Assembly (NCBI GenBank): GCA_030063045.1
Contig: JAQSEB010000025.1
Location: forward strand, 513,043-577,042
Origin: Pratylenchus scribneri
Lineage: Eukaryota; Nematoda; Chromadorea; Rhabditida; Pratylenchidae
Direction: 5' to 3'
DNA: 64,000 nt
The position numbers were made by a program, and so were the translations under genes. The notes under the pieces are model-generated. The model searched no databases and had not been told where the DNA came from. It saw only the letters and a program-made list of their open reading frames with translations. Below, in pieces: positions 22,526 to 36,760 of the stretch; position 1 is the first letter of the stretch; each line of letters opens with the position of its first letter.

Positions 22526-24051
22526 CATTTTTTAAATCAATTAAGTTATGATTTTTCTATTGAATTTATTCATTAATTGCCAATTTTATTAAAAATTATA
22601 TTTATTTTTCGATACCTATGATAAAATTTTTCTTTTGTCATAAAAATGGGTTTATGCCAAATGAATTACCTGCATTGTGATTTTTTATATATTTTATTCG
22701 ATTTTAGAAATAAATTTTTATGATCTTTTTTTAATTAATATCATAATATATATATATGAAGTTATTATTACATTTTTCTAAAAAAAATATATTTTTTATT
22801 ATTTTTATTAATATATTGATTATTCCCTCAAAATGGACAACCAACCGACTGTAATTTCTAAATGTTTATAAAATAACATTATAATTTTTTTGAAAATCTA
22901 ATTTTAGATTTTTAAAATTTATAAATGTAATTTCTTGTATCTTGACATTACTAATGGAACAGGAGCAATACGAATCATTATATTCAACATATAAATTTTT
23001 TATACTATATCGCACAATTTACATATTTATTTATTTTAAGATTTGTTTTTAACTTTTAATAATTTAATTAATTATTATAAATGTCTTGATTATGTAAACA
23101 AAATATTCTATCTTATTGTTTTTTGTAAGCCACACATTATAATTGTTATTTTAGGAAATTTTAGTTCATTTTAATCAAAAAAAAATATTTTTAATTCACT
23201 ATTTTTATAATAACAAATTAAAATCAGTGTTTCAATTGATATTTTTATAAATTTTTTGCTAATATTAAATTCTATTATTGGCGTAAAATTTGCAGATTTA
23301 TTATTCTGCTTATTTAATTTTGAATCTTGATTATTAAAAAATTTTTTCAAGAAATGAAACGAATTAATTATTATCAAAATTCCAGTAGAACATAAAATGA
23401 GAATCCTTTTCCTTAATTTGAAGAGAACATTAGCTTCTTGTTAATAGATTATATTGCCATCCATATCCTTCAAAGTGATTTTTAGCGAGTTTAGTATGCG
23501 TTTTTTTTAACAATTTTAAATTATTTTCTTTCTATGAATTGGGAATTCATTTGAATTTCTTCATATTTTTAATAACAAATCCATAACTATTAGAAGGGAT
23601 TTGAATAAATTTTTGAGTTATTTCTATTATAAAATAGATATTTTATTAGGCTTATTCAAAAAATTTTTCTTTTTTCCCGATAAAATCTGTAAATTTTAAC
23701 GACTCGTAAATAATTTTTATTCTTATTTTAAAATATGTAAATATCTGTGTTATGCAAGTAAAATTTTTTTTAAATAAAATTTATGAAGTTCGGTGAAAAT
23801 AGGTTTTCAAAATATTACAAGCAAAAGGCAATGTGAATTATATTGTTTAATAATTAAATATTGAAATTTTTTTTAAAAAATTTAATCCGAAAATTAATTA
23901 ATTTTTTTTTTTTGAAAAAATTACATAATCAGAATTTTAAAATAATAATTATAATTGAAATTTTTATTTTAATATTAGAAAATTTTTTCGAATATAATAA
24001 ATTATATGTAATTTCATTGAATTTTATTATTAATATAATATTCAAATTCAG

Positions 24052-24163
24052 CCTTCCCATTCCCACCCTTATTTAATCGAATCGCCATTGTGTGCAAATC
24101 ACAATCCTTTCACCGTGACCTTGATAACTTGTGGAAGCTGATCCCGTCCAACTTGATCCATTG
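24052..24163 (+). other. exon-like islet
   Basis: AAATTCAG on the left, ATTG|GTTTAT on the right. One frame is open across the full 112 bp (two leading bases, 36 codons, two trailing bases) with NRIAIVCKSQSFHRDLDNLW and KLIPSNLIHW. A second frame is open for about 30 codons to a TGA. Not recognised. Confidence 0.35.
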
Positions 24164-26752
24164 GTTTATTATTGATTTGATTATGTTTCTATCCTATTTA
24201 AAATATCCATATTTATTTTTTTTTATATTTTTATGTTTATTTATTCGAATATCAATTTTATTTAATATTTATATCGGCTACATTATACAGGAAATTTTAT
24301 TGATCATTCCCTTATATCTATGAAAGCTTATTTTATTTACAGTCATAATATAGGCAATTGTATATAAAAGAAAAATTCATTTCTATTTAATCAATGGTTA
24401 TTTAATTTTTTCAATTATATTTCATCGATATAAATGATATAATTTTCGTTTTAAAATATTTAATTATATTTTCTTTTTTAATTTTTTTTTTGACTTCTTC
24501 GGAATAAATTCAAATTGATTTTTGTATCTTTCTGTTCTTGAATATAATTAAAATCATAAAAAAATTCTGAATGAAGGTACATTGAATATATAAATTATAT
24601 TTAATTTATGAATTTTTTACTTAATACATATAAATTGTAAAAATTATATTAAAGGAATAAATTTTATTTGTTAAAAATAATATGTATTTAATAAGATTTT
24701 ATTGTTTTTACTTGAAATCCAAATTTTCATTCATTTTGCCTTTATTATTTAAGTAAATTCCTATTGTTTTTACACTACTTTTTTATTATATTTATTTTTT
24801 TAAAATAATCCCGGAATTTTAAAATATTTATTTTATATTTTCATCTAAATATATCAATAAAATTAAATTTTTCTCCGATTTGATAATCAATTATTTATTT
24901 AATTCAAATTTATTTTAAATTTATTATTATTATTTTTAATATATTTAATTTTTTTTTGGAACAACATCTTTTACGGAAAAGATAATTTCCATCTATCGAA
25001 TTTCGCCACAAGCACATCCGCATTTGTCTACTCGAAGTTTGACAATTGGTTTTGTTTATAAAATCACTTAATATAAATTTTATTTTATTATCTTAAAATT
25101 AATGTCGTCGATAATGATTTGATTGTGATTAATGAGAATTAATTAGTATTTCCCAAATAAGATTTGCCCTCGATTTCGAGCGATTTTACAAAATTCGCAA
25201 TTGGGATTTGCATTTTTTATCAACATTTTTCCTTCATTAAAATAATAATAACTATGATTACAATATGGTTTATTTTTAGTTTAAGGTCTATTTCGGACCA
25301 TGATAACATGAATGGATAATCATTTAATATATATTCAAATATAATTTGAAATTTTCATAAATGTTATTATTTGATTTATTTTTATTTTGTATTAAGATTT
25401 TTATTTGGTATTTTTTACCGTTGAACATTTACAATTAAATTCTTATTAAATTAAAAATTTTAAGTTTATATTTTAATAATAAATTATAAAAACTATAATT
25501 ATTGTTGAAATTTATTTTTATTTATATGATTTTACTTATCTTTTCCTCTTATTCCAACTAAAAAATCTATACAAAATCAATTTAAAAATTTATTTATTTT
25601 ATCTTTGATCATTTCTATCCTATATTAATTTCCATTTTTAGCAATTGCATAAACTTTATTTATTTTTATTTATAACACACAAATGGAGGCAACCATTTAC
25701 ATTTGATTATAGAATTTTTGTTTTATTTACACCAGGCAACGTGGAAATTAGAATAAAGAATATATAATTTATTTAGTATAGCATTATCGCAATTTTTTTC
25801 TTAAATATATCAATTATAAATTATAAAAATTGAATATTTTAGATTATTTTTATTTTTTAAATTTCTAATTTGCGATCGTTAATAATGAATTTCGAACTGA
25901 CAGAAGTATCTTATAAACTCTGAAATGATCAGACAATTTAAAATATATGTCAAAACTTTATTATTTGCAAAAAAATATTTATTTTTATATAATTTATTTC
26001 ATATTCCAACACATATCATTATAATACAGTAAATCAATCAACGGCATAAATATTAATTTATTGATATCATGTAATTTATATTTTAAAATAAAATTCTTTT
26101 AAATTCTTCATTAATTTTATTTTTGAAAACCCTAGAAATTTAAAAATAGATATGGGTAAATTTATTTTGTTAAGGAAATTTCATGCGCGAATTAAGTAAA
26201 ATTTTTTTTATTTAATCATATCAAATCTTTTATCATATTTATTATTAGCAATTTAATAAATAGCTTAAATTGTAAATTTGAATTGCAAAATATATAAAAA
26301 TATTATTTTTTTAATATGAATATGAAACATATTAAATGCTTTATCTTTTTCAAAAATTAAATTAAAATAATTTTGCTAATTTATATAAAAATTTATTGGC
26401 CTAAAAATAGGTCTTATTTTTTATAATTATTCAGTTAAATACTAAATTTAATAATTTCTTAAATAATCTACAATTCCCGATGAAATTGTTTTCCAATGAT
26501 GATTAAAGTTGTTGAAAATTTTCATTAATTTTTAAATATGGTGAAGCTAATTGATTTATTTTTATGATAAAATATTTAAAAAAATTTAAAAATTTTTTCA
26601 TATATTTTTTTATCTAATAATAACAATTATCATTTTTATGTAATTTTAATTAAAATTCTCACATTTATATCATCATTAAAAATATTCAAAATTATTTATT
26701 ATTCCGTTTTATAATTCACGTTGATGGATAGGCCATGAATAAAAAAGGAATT

Positions 26753-26880
26753 TTAATAATATCTCTCTAATGAAATTATATCTAAAAATTTGTCATATTT
26801 TATATTTATTTCTGTTAATTTTTCCAAAATTTCGATCTGGTTCACGATAAAGGCTCGGGCGTATGCGGCGTTAGAAGGCA
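26753..26880 (-). other. exon-like islet, possible last exon
   Basis: Minus strand: acceptor TTAATTTCAG, two bases to complete a codon, then 41 codons and TAA. It reads PSNAAYARAFIVNQIEILEK then a helical, charged stretch ending in DIISLERYY. Composition falls back to desert A+T after about 26820. A plus-strand frame is open too. Family not recognised. Confidence 0.4.
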
Positions 26881-29800
26881 CTGAAATTAACTATTTTACT
26901 AAATATATTTTTTTGAATATGAGCAAATATCAATAAGAGATAATAATTATTAAAATATTCAGATGAATTATTTCTTTTTGATAATATAAAATTATTTTTA
27001 TAATTATAAGGTCTATTTAACTATGATAGCTTCTATATATAATCGTTTATTTTTATATATATATTTTTTTTTTCGGAATTTATTTAATTTTAAATTAAAA
27101 TGTTTATTTATTTATCTTTCACATATTTGTTAATATTTATTCTTTTTGATCTGCTTTTTTTGCAAAAAATTTTATATATATTCAAATGTTTTAAGCATGT
27201 TACTTTAAATTTTCAGATAAACAAATTAATTAGTCTTTCAGTCAGCAAATGGATGAAAATCGTGAAAAATTTTTAGTCATTAAATCCACAAATAAAATGT
27301 TGAATTCGATTATTAATTATTTTGATTTTTAATTATTTTTTTTATTTCCTATTATATTTCGTCAATATTATCGTTTTTAATGATTATATAATTAGATCAA
27401 TATAAATAATATATAACACCATCGAGCAATCTAGAATATTATCACATGTCCAAAAAATGGGATGTAATTAGACATTAAAAGATTATAAACGATAAATTAT
27501 TGTGATGTATTGAATAAATTTATGAAAAATCTCTTCTTATTCTTTTATGTTTTTATTGTCATCTATTATAGAAAAATTTTTTGAACAAAATATAAAAATT
27601 ATATATTTCATACCACGTATCGACATTTTCATTTAATCATTTTTTAAATTAACATCTTCACAAGTACATCTAAGTCAAAGATTAATTAACTGATGAAAAA
27701 TAATTTTTGGAATTCTTTTCCGAACTTGGTTGGTAGGGCTTTATTATTATTTAATTATTTTAATTTTTATATATTTTATTTAATTATTTCATTTATTTTC
27801 TCTAGAAATCAAAATTCATAAAAATTTTATTAATAAATAAAGATATAAAAATTTTCATTTTCTATATCATAGTTAATTAATTATTTTTTTATGATCTGAA
27901 TGCCCCTTATTTGTTTTAAAAAATAATATTCTTTAACATTACATTTTCTTTATTTCATTAATTATAATTTACAAAAACCCACCTCTTCATAATTATTAAT
28001 TTCATTAAATTTTTTCATAAAAATGCATAATAATCTTATTTATTTTATTTATTGATTACTCAGAGTTTTATGAGTTAATCATGCATTGCAATTAATTTAG
28101 CTAAAACATCTTCCAGGTTTCATATTTCTTTCTTCATATTACTTTTTTAATCGTTATTCTATACCATTTTAATCGATATTTTATTTAAATATTTATAATT
28201 ATTTATTAATAATTTCTTGATTTATTATATTTTTTGGAAATATTAATTAAATCAAAATTTTTTAATTATCATTTTATTATTATTAGTGAAATTCAATTGC
28301 TTTTTAAACAACCAATACATATAATCCAATAAGGTATACGTGTACCACTATAAGAATTAACCAGATAAAGCAGAACTGTTTTGTTTTTAAAGAAAGAAAT
28401 TTTTAAGAGTCTATAATAAAAATGGGCATTTAGTTCTTTGTTTTATTTGCACATCTATGATTATATTTTTTTATAAAATATTAAATAAAAATAATATGAA
28501 ACAATAGTTTTATTTAAATATATATTTCTATTATAGAAAGACTATAGATAATTTAATTTGGAGAGAAATATAAATTACAATTAAAGAATTGCTTGTTAGA
28601 AATCATTTAAAAAATTTATTTATATAAATTGAAAAAAAAAATTTAAAAGGCCTAATATTAAATAAATAATTAATAATAAATTAATTGTTACAACATTTAT
28701 TTAATTTTATTCAATAAAGTTAAAATATATTTCATTTAGAAATTATTAGTGAAAAAATAATTTCAAAAGAAATATCATATTATTATATATTTTTTAAAAT
28801 TATTTTTTTTTATTCAATTGCAAAAAAAGTATATAATGAGATTTTTATAGTTTTTTTTATTAATAAATTTATTTAACAATATTTTATTAGATAGCATTTA
28901 TTATTCATGCAAATTATCTCGCTTTTTTAATAAATTTGCTTTTTTTTTGTATGGTAGGGAACATAAGTTATTCATCTATACTATGTAGTTATTCAAATTT
29001 TTAAAATAAAGAAAAATTTTAAAAAATATGTATTATTAAACATTTTCAATATTTAAGCTCTTTAAATAAGTTTAATATAATAGATCACTACTATAATTTG
29101 TTCTAATAGGATATTTTAAAGAAGTATTCCTTTTAACCTTCATAGAAATATGACCTAAGGAAAAAAATTCCGATTAAAAAATATATTGATACTTTTCTTA
29201 AAATTTAAAACCGCATCTAACAAATAGGCCAGAATCATTTTATTTAAATAGATTTTACAATATATCGAGGTTTTATCAACAATTAAAAAATTTTGGATTG
29301 CAAATAATGGATTATTTCGACACATATATTTTTTTTTATGTTGTCATTAGAATAAGTACATTATATGGTGATTTTTTCATCATAATTTTCAGGCTTATTG
29401 TTAAAAATACGATTAAATCTATGTTTATCGTGAAAGGTCATAGAGAATATAATATAATGCATGTCGTAATTCTTTGTCGTTATATTAACATTTGAATTGA
29501 ATTTGTCTCTATTCTCATTAAAATTTAATAAATTATAAAATTGATATAAAAATTAATTAAAATACTTTTAAATTTATATATAAAGTTAGTAAATAAAATT
29601 TTAATAAGTTTTTTTATTCAGTAAAAGGAATTTTTATCTTATGATAAATTATATAAAAAATTATCTTGAAATATCGTAATTTTATTAAAGAAACCATATT
29701 CAAATTTAGGTAGCTATTTTCTACATTGGTAAATTTTTCTTTAATTTGTTCAATTATATAACTCTATTAAATATGATACCAATAATATTTTAATTATTTT

Positions 29801-30980
29801 TATAGATTTTTTCAAAATAATAAGATAAAATATTTTAATTTTATATGTAATATTCCATTTAGCTATTGCTTACAATTTTATTATTATTAATATAAAATAA
29901 TTAATTTAACATTTTTCGCATATAAATTTTTTATAATTATATAATAATTTTCTATTAATTAAAAATTTTATTTAAATTTAAAAATTTATTATATTATTCT
30001 CCAATATAAACATATAAATTATTATTCAATACCAAATTTTTCGAGCAAAAATGCCGAAAGTTTCTGAAATCGTCTTCCACCTCTTCACGTCTATGGTGAA
30101 CAATTACTCTGCACAGATGAGATTTAATTTTTATTTCTATTGAATAAGATATTTCAGCAATAAATATTGAATGAGATTACTATTTCTTTATTTTGTTATA
30201 TTTAAAATTTTTGTCTTAATCAATTCATCAAAAACAAATTTAATTAAAAATAATTCTTCCAAAATTTTTCCTATTAAAATTCTTTCGTTTTTTATTAACT
30301 AATATTTAAATATTAATTTTCCTTTATAATAGTGATTTATTTTGTTCATCCCAATGTTTTTAAGTAGTTTTTATTTTGGTTTTTAGCATATTTTAATTAG
30401 TTTTAAATTGTTCCATCTTTTAATCTTTGCTAAATCAGATTAGCAAATCATTTTAAGATAACATTTATAATCAAAAAATTTCATAATTAAATATTTCAAA
30501 ATATTTTAAATGAAATTTCAATTCTTTAAAAAATTTAGAAATAATTAAATTTCTCTTCTTATTTTGTATATTATTTTCGTTAAATTATAAAAATGGCTGC
30601 ATTATTAATTTTTGTCAAGAATATGTATAAATTTAAATAATTATTATATTTCTTCACTCTTTATTATTTTTTGTATTCTTGTAAGTTGACGAAAAATATA
30701 ATCATTGAAGTCCAATTAAAATATTAAATATTGTGCTTTTATATTCTTAGATCATATATTTTATCAATAAATAAAATTTTAACTCTTCTATTTAATTATC
30801 AATTTTATTTTTCAGTATATTTAATATAAAACTAAAAAAAAATGAATTTTTTTTTAATTTTTTTTAGTATGATTCGGAATTAAATAATTAATTTTAATAA
30901 TAAATATTATAAAATAATTATATTTTATTTTAATTCATTTAAGTTTTTCATACAAAATAAATTTATCTTCTATTATATAA

Positions 30981-31202
30981 ATGAAAGTATTTTTCAAATT
31001 ATTTAATATTATATTTGCTATCAAACAAGTCAAAACTTTATTTTCTTTGGAGAATATGGAGGAAATTTCTATATTTCACGAAGAAATTATTTCCAGGATC
31101 GATAATTTTATCCGCCATTTAATTTATTTCAACCACAAAATAACACGAATTTTTCTGTTGTTAATTTCTTTTGATGAGTTGTTATTGATTTGGGAATTTT
31201 AG
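30981..31202 (+). other. 73-codon frame, unknown
   Basis: ATG start and TAG stop. The middle (31040-31190) has ordinary composition and reads ENMEEISIFHEEIISRIDNF with a hydrophobic C-terminal third. Could be a fragment; no family recognised. Confidence 0.25.
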
Positions 31203-31766
31203 AAGACTAATTGAATCTCCCGAAATTAGCCACGAATTCGTAAAAATATATTTGTGAAAAATTTTATTTGTTTTAAATTTTTTAGTTTTTTTATAAATGT
31301 CCCAATTATAGGTGGCATTCTTGATATTGATTGACTTAGCCTGCCAGAAATTATTTTCGTTAATTTCACATTCTGATATATTTTCCTGCTTAATTAATTT
31401 TTTTATGAATATTTCTTTTTAGTTATTCTAGAATTTAATTATTATATATTTATTATTATAACTTAATGAATTTTGAAATTATTTTATTTTTTGATAACTT
31501 TTCTAAAATAATTGAATAAATTTTTATTTTAGAAAGGGTTATTAAATTTCTATCTTTTTATTAAAAATTTAAAAAGAATATTTAATTTTTCTTTCTTTAG
31601 TTTTTCCATTTAAATATGTTTAATTTTTTAAATTATTTCCTTTCGCAAAATTGATTATTTTTTAAATCTATCTCATTATTTTTTTCTCGATTAATTTAAG
31701 TATAAAATTATCCTGCAATAAGTGAAATTTTTTTATGGTCAATTTTTCACTAAATACTTTTATAAG

Positions 31767-31811
31767 TCACTTATTCTGAGCGGCTCTGCGCTCGGCTTCT
31801 TCTGAAGCTCT
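31767..31811 (-). other. short exon-like islet with charged helix
   Basis: Minus strand: acceptor TTTTGAAATAG, then 14 codons RASEEAERRAAQNK and TGA. The heptad-like pattern is typical of a coiled coil. Too short for a firm call. Confidence 0.2.
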
Positions 31812-32090
31812 CTATTTCAAAATATCTTAGGTGATTTTGAATTAAATGGTTCTTTTAATTTGCATTTAGCGGCATTGCCTCCCAAAGTAAATTTTTTTTA
31901 AAATTTAATATCTTAATTTTTAAATAATATTTTTATATTGAAATAATATTTAAAAACATATGTATTTCTTACATTTTCTCATCCAAAAAATTAAATATAT
32001 TTACTGATTTTTATAATATAAATGGATAATTTTTTTGTGATCAAAACATTTAATTATTTTTAATTTAAATTTCTCATTGTGTATTCATAA

Positions 32091-32353
32091 ATGCTTGTAG
32101 CGTATGAATTTGGTTTTTTCATTATACTTAAGATAATTTACCATGCATTGTTTTCGATTATTAATCTTAGAATTTTGTTATTTTATTATTATTTAAGCCC
32201 AGATTGGAAATTGGTGGTCGACGGTAGAATGATGTTTTTTTTAATAGAATACATTGATAGAATTTTTCATGTTTCTATAAATAATGTGGTAAAACGTAAA
32301 ATATACGAAATTGTTGCACAAAACGTGGAAATTGAAGAGGGTCAAAGGAAATA
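32091..32353 (+). other. 87-codon frame, unknown
   Basis: ATG start, TAG stop. The first half is hydrophobic and A+T-rich. The second half (from about 32197) has ordinary composition and reads SPDWKLVVDGRMMFFLIEY, then KIYEIVAQNVEIEEGQRK. The phrase EIVAQ also occurs in the frame near 1910, probably by chance. Unknown. Confidence 0.3.
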
Positions 32354-35300
32354 GTTGAATATTGGGACGGTGCATTCCCATTTGAATTTATGGATATATC
32401 TCTTTTTCTAATAAAATTCCAAAATGAATTTTCTATTGTTAATTTTGCATCTTTTTGATTTAGCACAGGCATTTTGGTGCTGCTAAAAGAAGAAAATCAT
32501 TTTTGCCTTCATTAAAATTATATTGTAATAGTATATAAATTTAAATGAAATTTAGGGAATTTCAACATATTTTTAAAATATCATTTTTATTTTATTATTA
32601 TTTTTGATTTAAAATACCCTTTTTATTTTTAATTAGCAATATATTTGATTAAATCATTTATTTTTTTTCGTATAATATTAAATAATTTAAAAAAAAAAAT
32701 AAAATTTTTTCATTTCTTTTATTAAAAAATCGGTTTAATATTTCCACAAAATTATTAGTCGAGATTGAAGAGCTCGGCAAGAAGCATATAAAATTGAATT
32801 TGACAATAGAATGACAGAGGGCACCAATATTTTAATAATTATAATTATTATTTAATATAAAATTAAATATTTTTTTATTTATTCTTTTATTTCTTTTTAT
32901 AATATCTAAATACAAGTAGAATAAATGTAAATTTTTCCGAAAATATTTCCAGATTTTTGCAAGTCAGCTTTGTTTCTTGTCTTTCGAAAAATTTTTCTTT
33001 TTCGATATTTACCACTAAATTAGAAAATATTTATCGATGAGCCTTACAAAATTATGTTATTATTTATATAATAGAATAACATATTAGCAAAAATTTTAAC
33101 AACATATAGTACAAAATCTTAAAAATATAAAGAAATTATTTAAATTATTATTAAATATATAAAATGATTAGTATTTCTTCACTCTGTAAAATTTAACTTT
33201 ATTTCAAATTTACAAAGAAATTTTTTGTTATTTTAATTTTTGACTATAATTAATATTAAATTAAATAGCTGAATTAAATAAATGAAATAATTCATTAATA
33301 ATTTTTTTATAATTTACTACTATATTAATGGATATATAAAATTTAATTAATTAATTAACTAGTGTAGCAAATATATTATTGATGAAAATTATATGACTAA
33401 ATTTGTTCATTTAAATTTTTGATACAATTGCAATAATTTATATAATATTTATAAGTTATTATTTTATTATTAATTTTATTAAATAATATTTTTATTTTTT
33501 AACGAAATTTTTGATCTTATAATTTGATATTTATTAAAAATTAATAATAAATTTATTATTTTAATACTAATTTCAATATTTTTTATGAATATTAATTTTT
33601 CATTATTTGTCATTGCTAGATAGATTTTCCTGCCTACAAGATATTACATAGAAAGCCATTTCCACTATCGTCATTATTTTTGGTTAAAAGTTTATATTTA
33701 TATATATTTATTAATTTACCAAACGTTTAAAACTATTATATTTTAGGGCCTATAAAACATTTTGAAAAAATTTAAATTATTTGCATTTAATTTTATACAC
33801 ATAATTATGTATATATCGAATTTATTAAATTATTTTAAATCATAATTATATTTTAAATGATAAATTTATAGTTATATTTCTTCATCCTTCTCCAAAATAC
33901 TTTTTATTAAATAAATTTTTTTTATTTTAAAAAATTTTCAATAAATGAGGTAAGAAATGAAACCCAGGCTAAGGAGTGCTACAAAATTTAATAAATTCAA
34001 ATTTCTTATATAGAAATGTAGGAATTCAAGATAAATTTTTAATGGAATGTCGCTTTACTCCAGTCTAAATATATTATTATATAAAATCTAAATTAAATAA
34101 TATATTTTTATTGTAAGAGCAGAAATTTTTTTGTTTATATAAATAATCTAGAAATAAATCAATTTTTTATTTTCTTAAATTAATTTAATTTATTCTAATT
34201 TTATTTTTATATCATTAATAGATAAAAATTTTAAAATCATTAATTTTTGTCTTACTTGGCATTCGGTCTTTATAATATAAAATTAAATTTCATAATTTTT
34301 TTAATTAATATTTAATATTTATTCTAAAAGCATAAAAATTTAAAAATATTCATATAATTAATTTTCATTTATATCAAACGGCAATTCAATATAATTATTC
34401 CAGGAAAAATATATTAAATAATTGTTTATTTTATTGATTGAAATTTTTATAAAATATTTTCCTTTATTTTTGTTAAATGAAATATTTTTTTTTTAATTAT
34501 TTGCACTTCTTTTTTTAAAGATGTGTTGACCCTATATGGTCATTATTGATTAATTTTCGATTCACCTAGCGAGATATAATGCAAATATTGCACTTAAATA
34601 ACAAACATTTCTATCCATGTTACAAATCTTTAATATTTATTTTTTATAATTTCAATAAGTGCAATTTTCCTTTCAAGCTATAAGCACGAATACTCTAAAT
34701 TAATTTCTTTATATTTCTTTTTTCTTTAATTTTTCCCTAAATTTGATTTTTTATTGTTTAAATTTATTATAAATAAAAAAATTTTATTTAAGTAAAATTC
34801 TTGAATGATAATAACATTTTTTTATTAAACAGTTAAATTTATTTTTTTTTTTATTTAAATCGCCCCATTAATTTAGTATCAAACTTTCCTAATTCACCAT
34901 AATTTTTTAGACTATTTGAATATTTGCTTTTTTAGTTTCCTTAATTAAATTTTATTATTTAAAATATTTTTAGTTTTACTGGTTTTAGATAAAAATTAAA
35001 TTAGAAATTTATTTATTTTTCAACAATGTAATAAGCTGATGTCAGGGCTCATTAGTATGGACCGCTCTTAGAAATAAATTAGAAATTAGTCATTAATATA
35101 ATTTACTTAAATATAGCAACAAAGGAGCTATACCTTCATTTCGAATATTTTATTTTATCTATCATTTTATCCTATTTTCGATATGTATAAATTTATTATT
35201 TAATTTCATAGATAAAATTATCACAATAACAAGGCTTAAAATAGCGTTGAAACGCTATTCTTTTACATATTTAGGCCTGTATAAATAATTAAATATAAAC

Positions 35301-36553
35301 TATTTTATCATTTTTAATTTAATTAATTAATATTTAACTATCTTTATATTAATTATTTTCTAATATAATATTATTTTTTTATATTTTAAATCTAAAAAAG
35401 ATAAAATATAAATTACTATAAATGGATACATTTCAGAAAGAATTAAGTCTTTCGAGTAATGTTTAAAAAAACTCTCCCATCTCTTATATATTTTATTAAT
35501 AAATAAAAAATAAATTGACTTATCACTTAATAATAAAAATAAAATATAAATTTAATAATTGCTTTTTTCTCGAAATATTTAATTAATTATACTATATGTT
35601 TAATTTAAAATCAAATTTATTAAATACAAATCATTTTCTTTTTTCAGAAATTTATTAATTCCATATGGAAATAGGAAAGATATATCTTAATCAATATAAT
35701 CTCTATCATTTTATTACAAATGAATAAGACAATCTTATTGTGCAGTACAAATTGTACATTTCCGAAATAAAATCCTTTAAATAAAATTTTATAAAATATT
35801 TTTTATATCTTTATTATTATTTTTGTTATTTTTTTATTAATTGATATATTTTTTCCTTTCTTTTTTCAATATTTGAGGAATATTGGAAAAATAATTAGAT
35901 TTTCTCTATCATATGGGCTTATAAAAATTTTTTTCTTTTAATAATCTAATTAATATTTATTACACTTTATTCAAAAAATATAATAATCAATCAAAATTTG
36001 GGTACTGGTATTGGTATTAAATTTTATTTTTTTTTTATTATTTATTTTTTTTTTTTGAGATTTAGATTCGGTTATTATTCATTATAATACATCGCATATC
36101 AATGAAAAAATTTCTACAAAAATCATAATTAAGCACACATTGTAATATAAATCTTGTATTATTTTTATTTTCTCTTATTAGCTTGTATTTCTATTTAAAT
36201 TTAAATTTATAATTTTTTAAAAGAACACTTTATTCGTGACTTCTTTTAATAAAATTGTATATTTTTGAAGGCAGAGCAATCCGATTTGGGTTGTGAGTTA
36301 AATAGATTTATCAAATGGATCATATGGATTTTAATTTTTCTTTAATGAAAATTTTAGAAATATTTAATTAAAATTAAAATTAGTATTTTTTAATTTATAT
36401 TTTTTAATTTTATTTCTAAATTCTTTTTTTAGCCAATTTTTAATTAATATAAAATTAATCCTTTATTTTTACGATATTTAACTTAAAATCTTAATAAAAA
36501 ATATTTTTTTTCTTAAATTATTTTATAGAATTTATAATAAAAATTTAATTTAA

Positions 36554-36760
36554 AATCAGTTAATTTTTAATTATATTCATATCGTTGAACGGTCTGCAAA
36601 ATTGATTGCGGGGAACTAAAGCAATTCTGACAAATTTGTTCTTTACGATAGGTTGAATAGATTGCTGATTGTAATTGTTGTAGCCTGCGTACGGAAGCGT
36701 AGAAAGAAATAGCCAGGTCAGTTATCGATGACTGTATATTTTTGTTTATATTTTTTTAAA
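36554..36760 (-). other. exon-like islet, two open minus-strand frames
   Basis: Two minus-strand frames are each open for over 50 codons. One, after an acceptor-like ATATACAG, contains LAISFYASVRRLQQL and QICQNCFSS. The other contains PYAGYNNYNQQSIQP and VRIALVPRNQFCRPFNDM. The plus strand has a frame with one in-frame TAA and a hydrophobic stretch followed by RKRRKK. The right frame cannot be decided by eye. Confidence 0.25.

Noticed and set aside
23861..24076. 71-codon plus-strand frame
   Set aside because: Composed almost only of Phe, Ile, Leu, Asn and Lys from A+T-rich DNA; chance opening.
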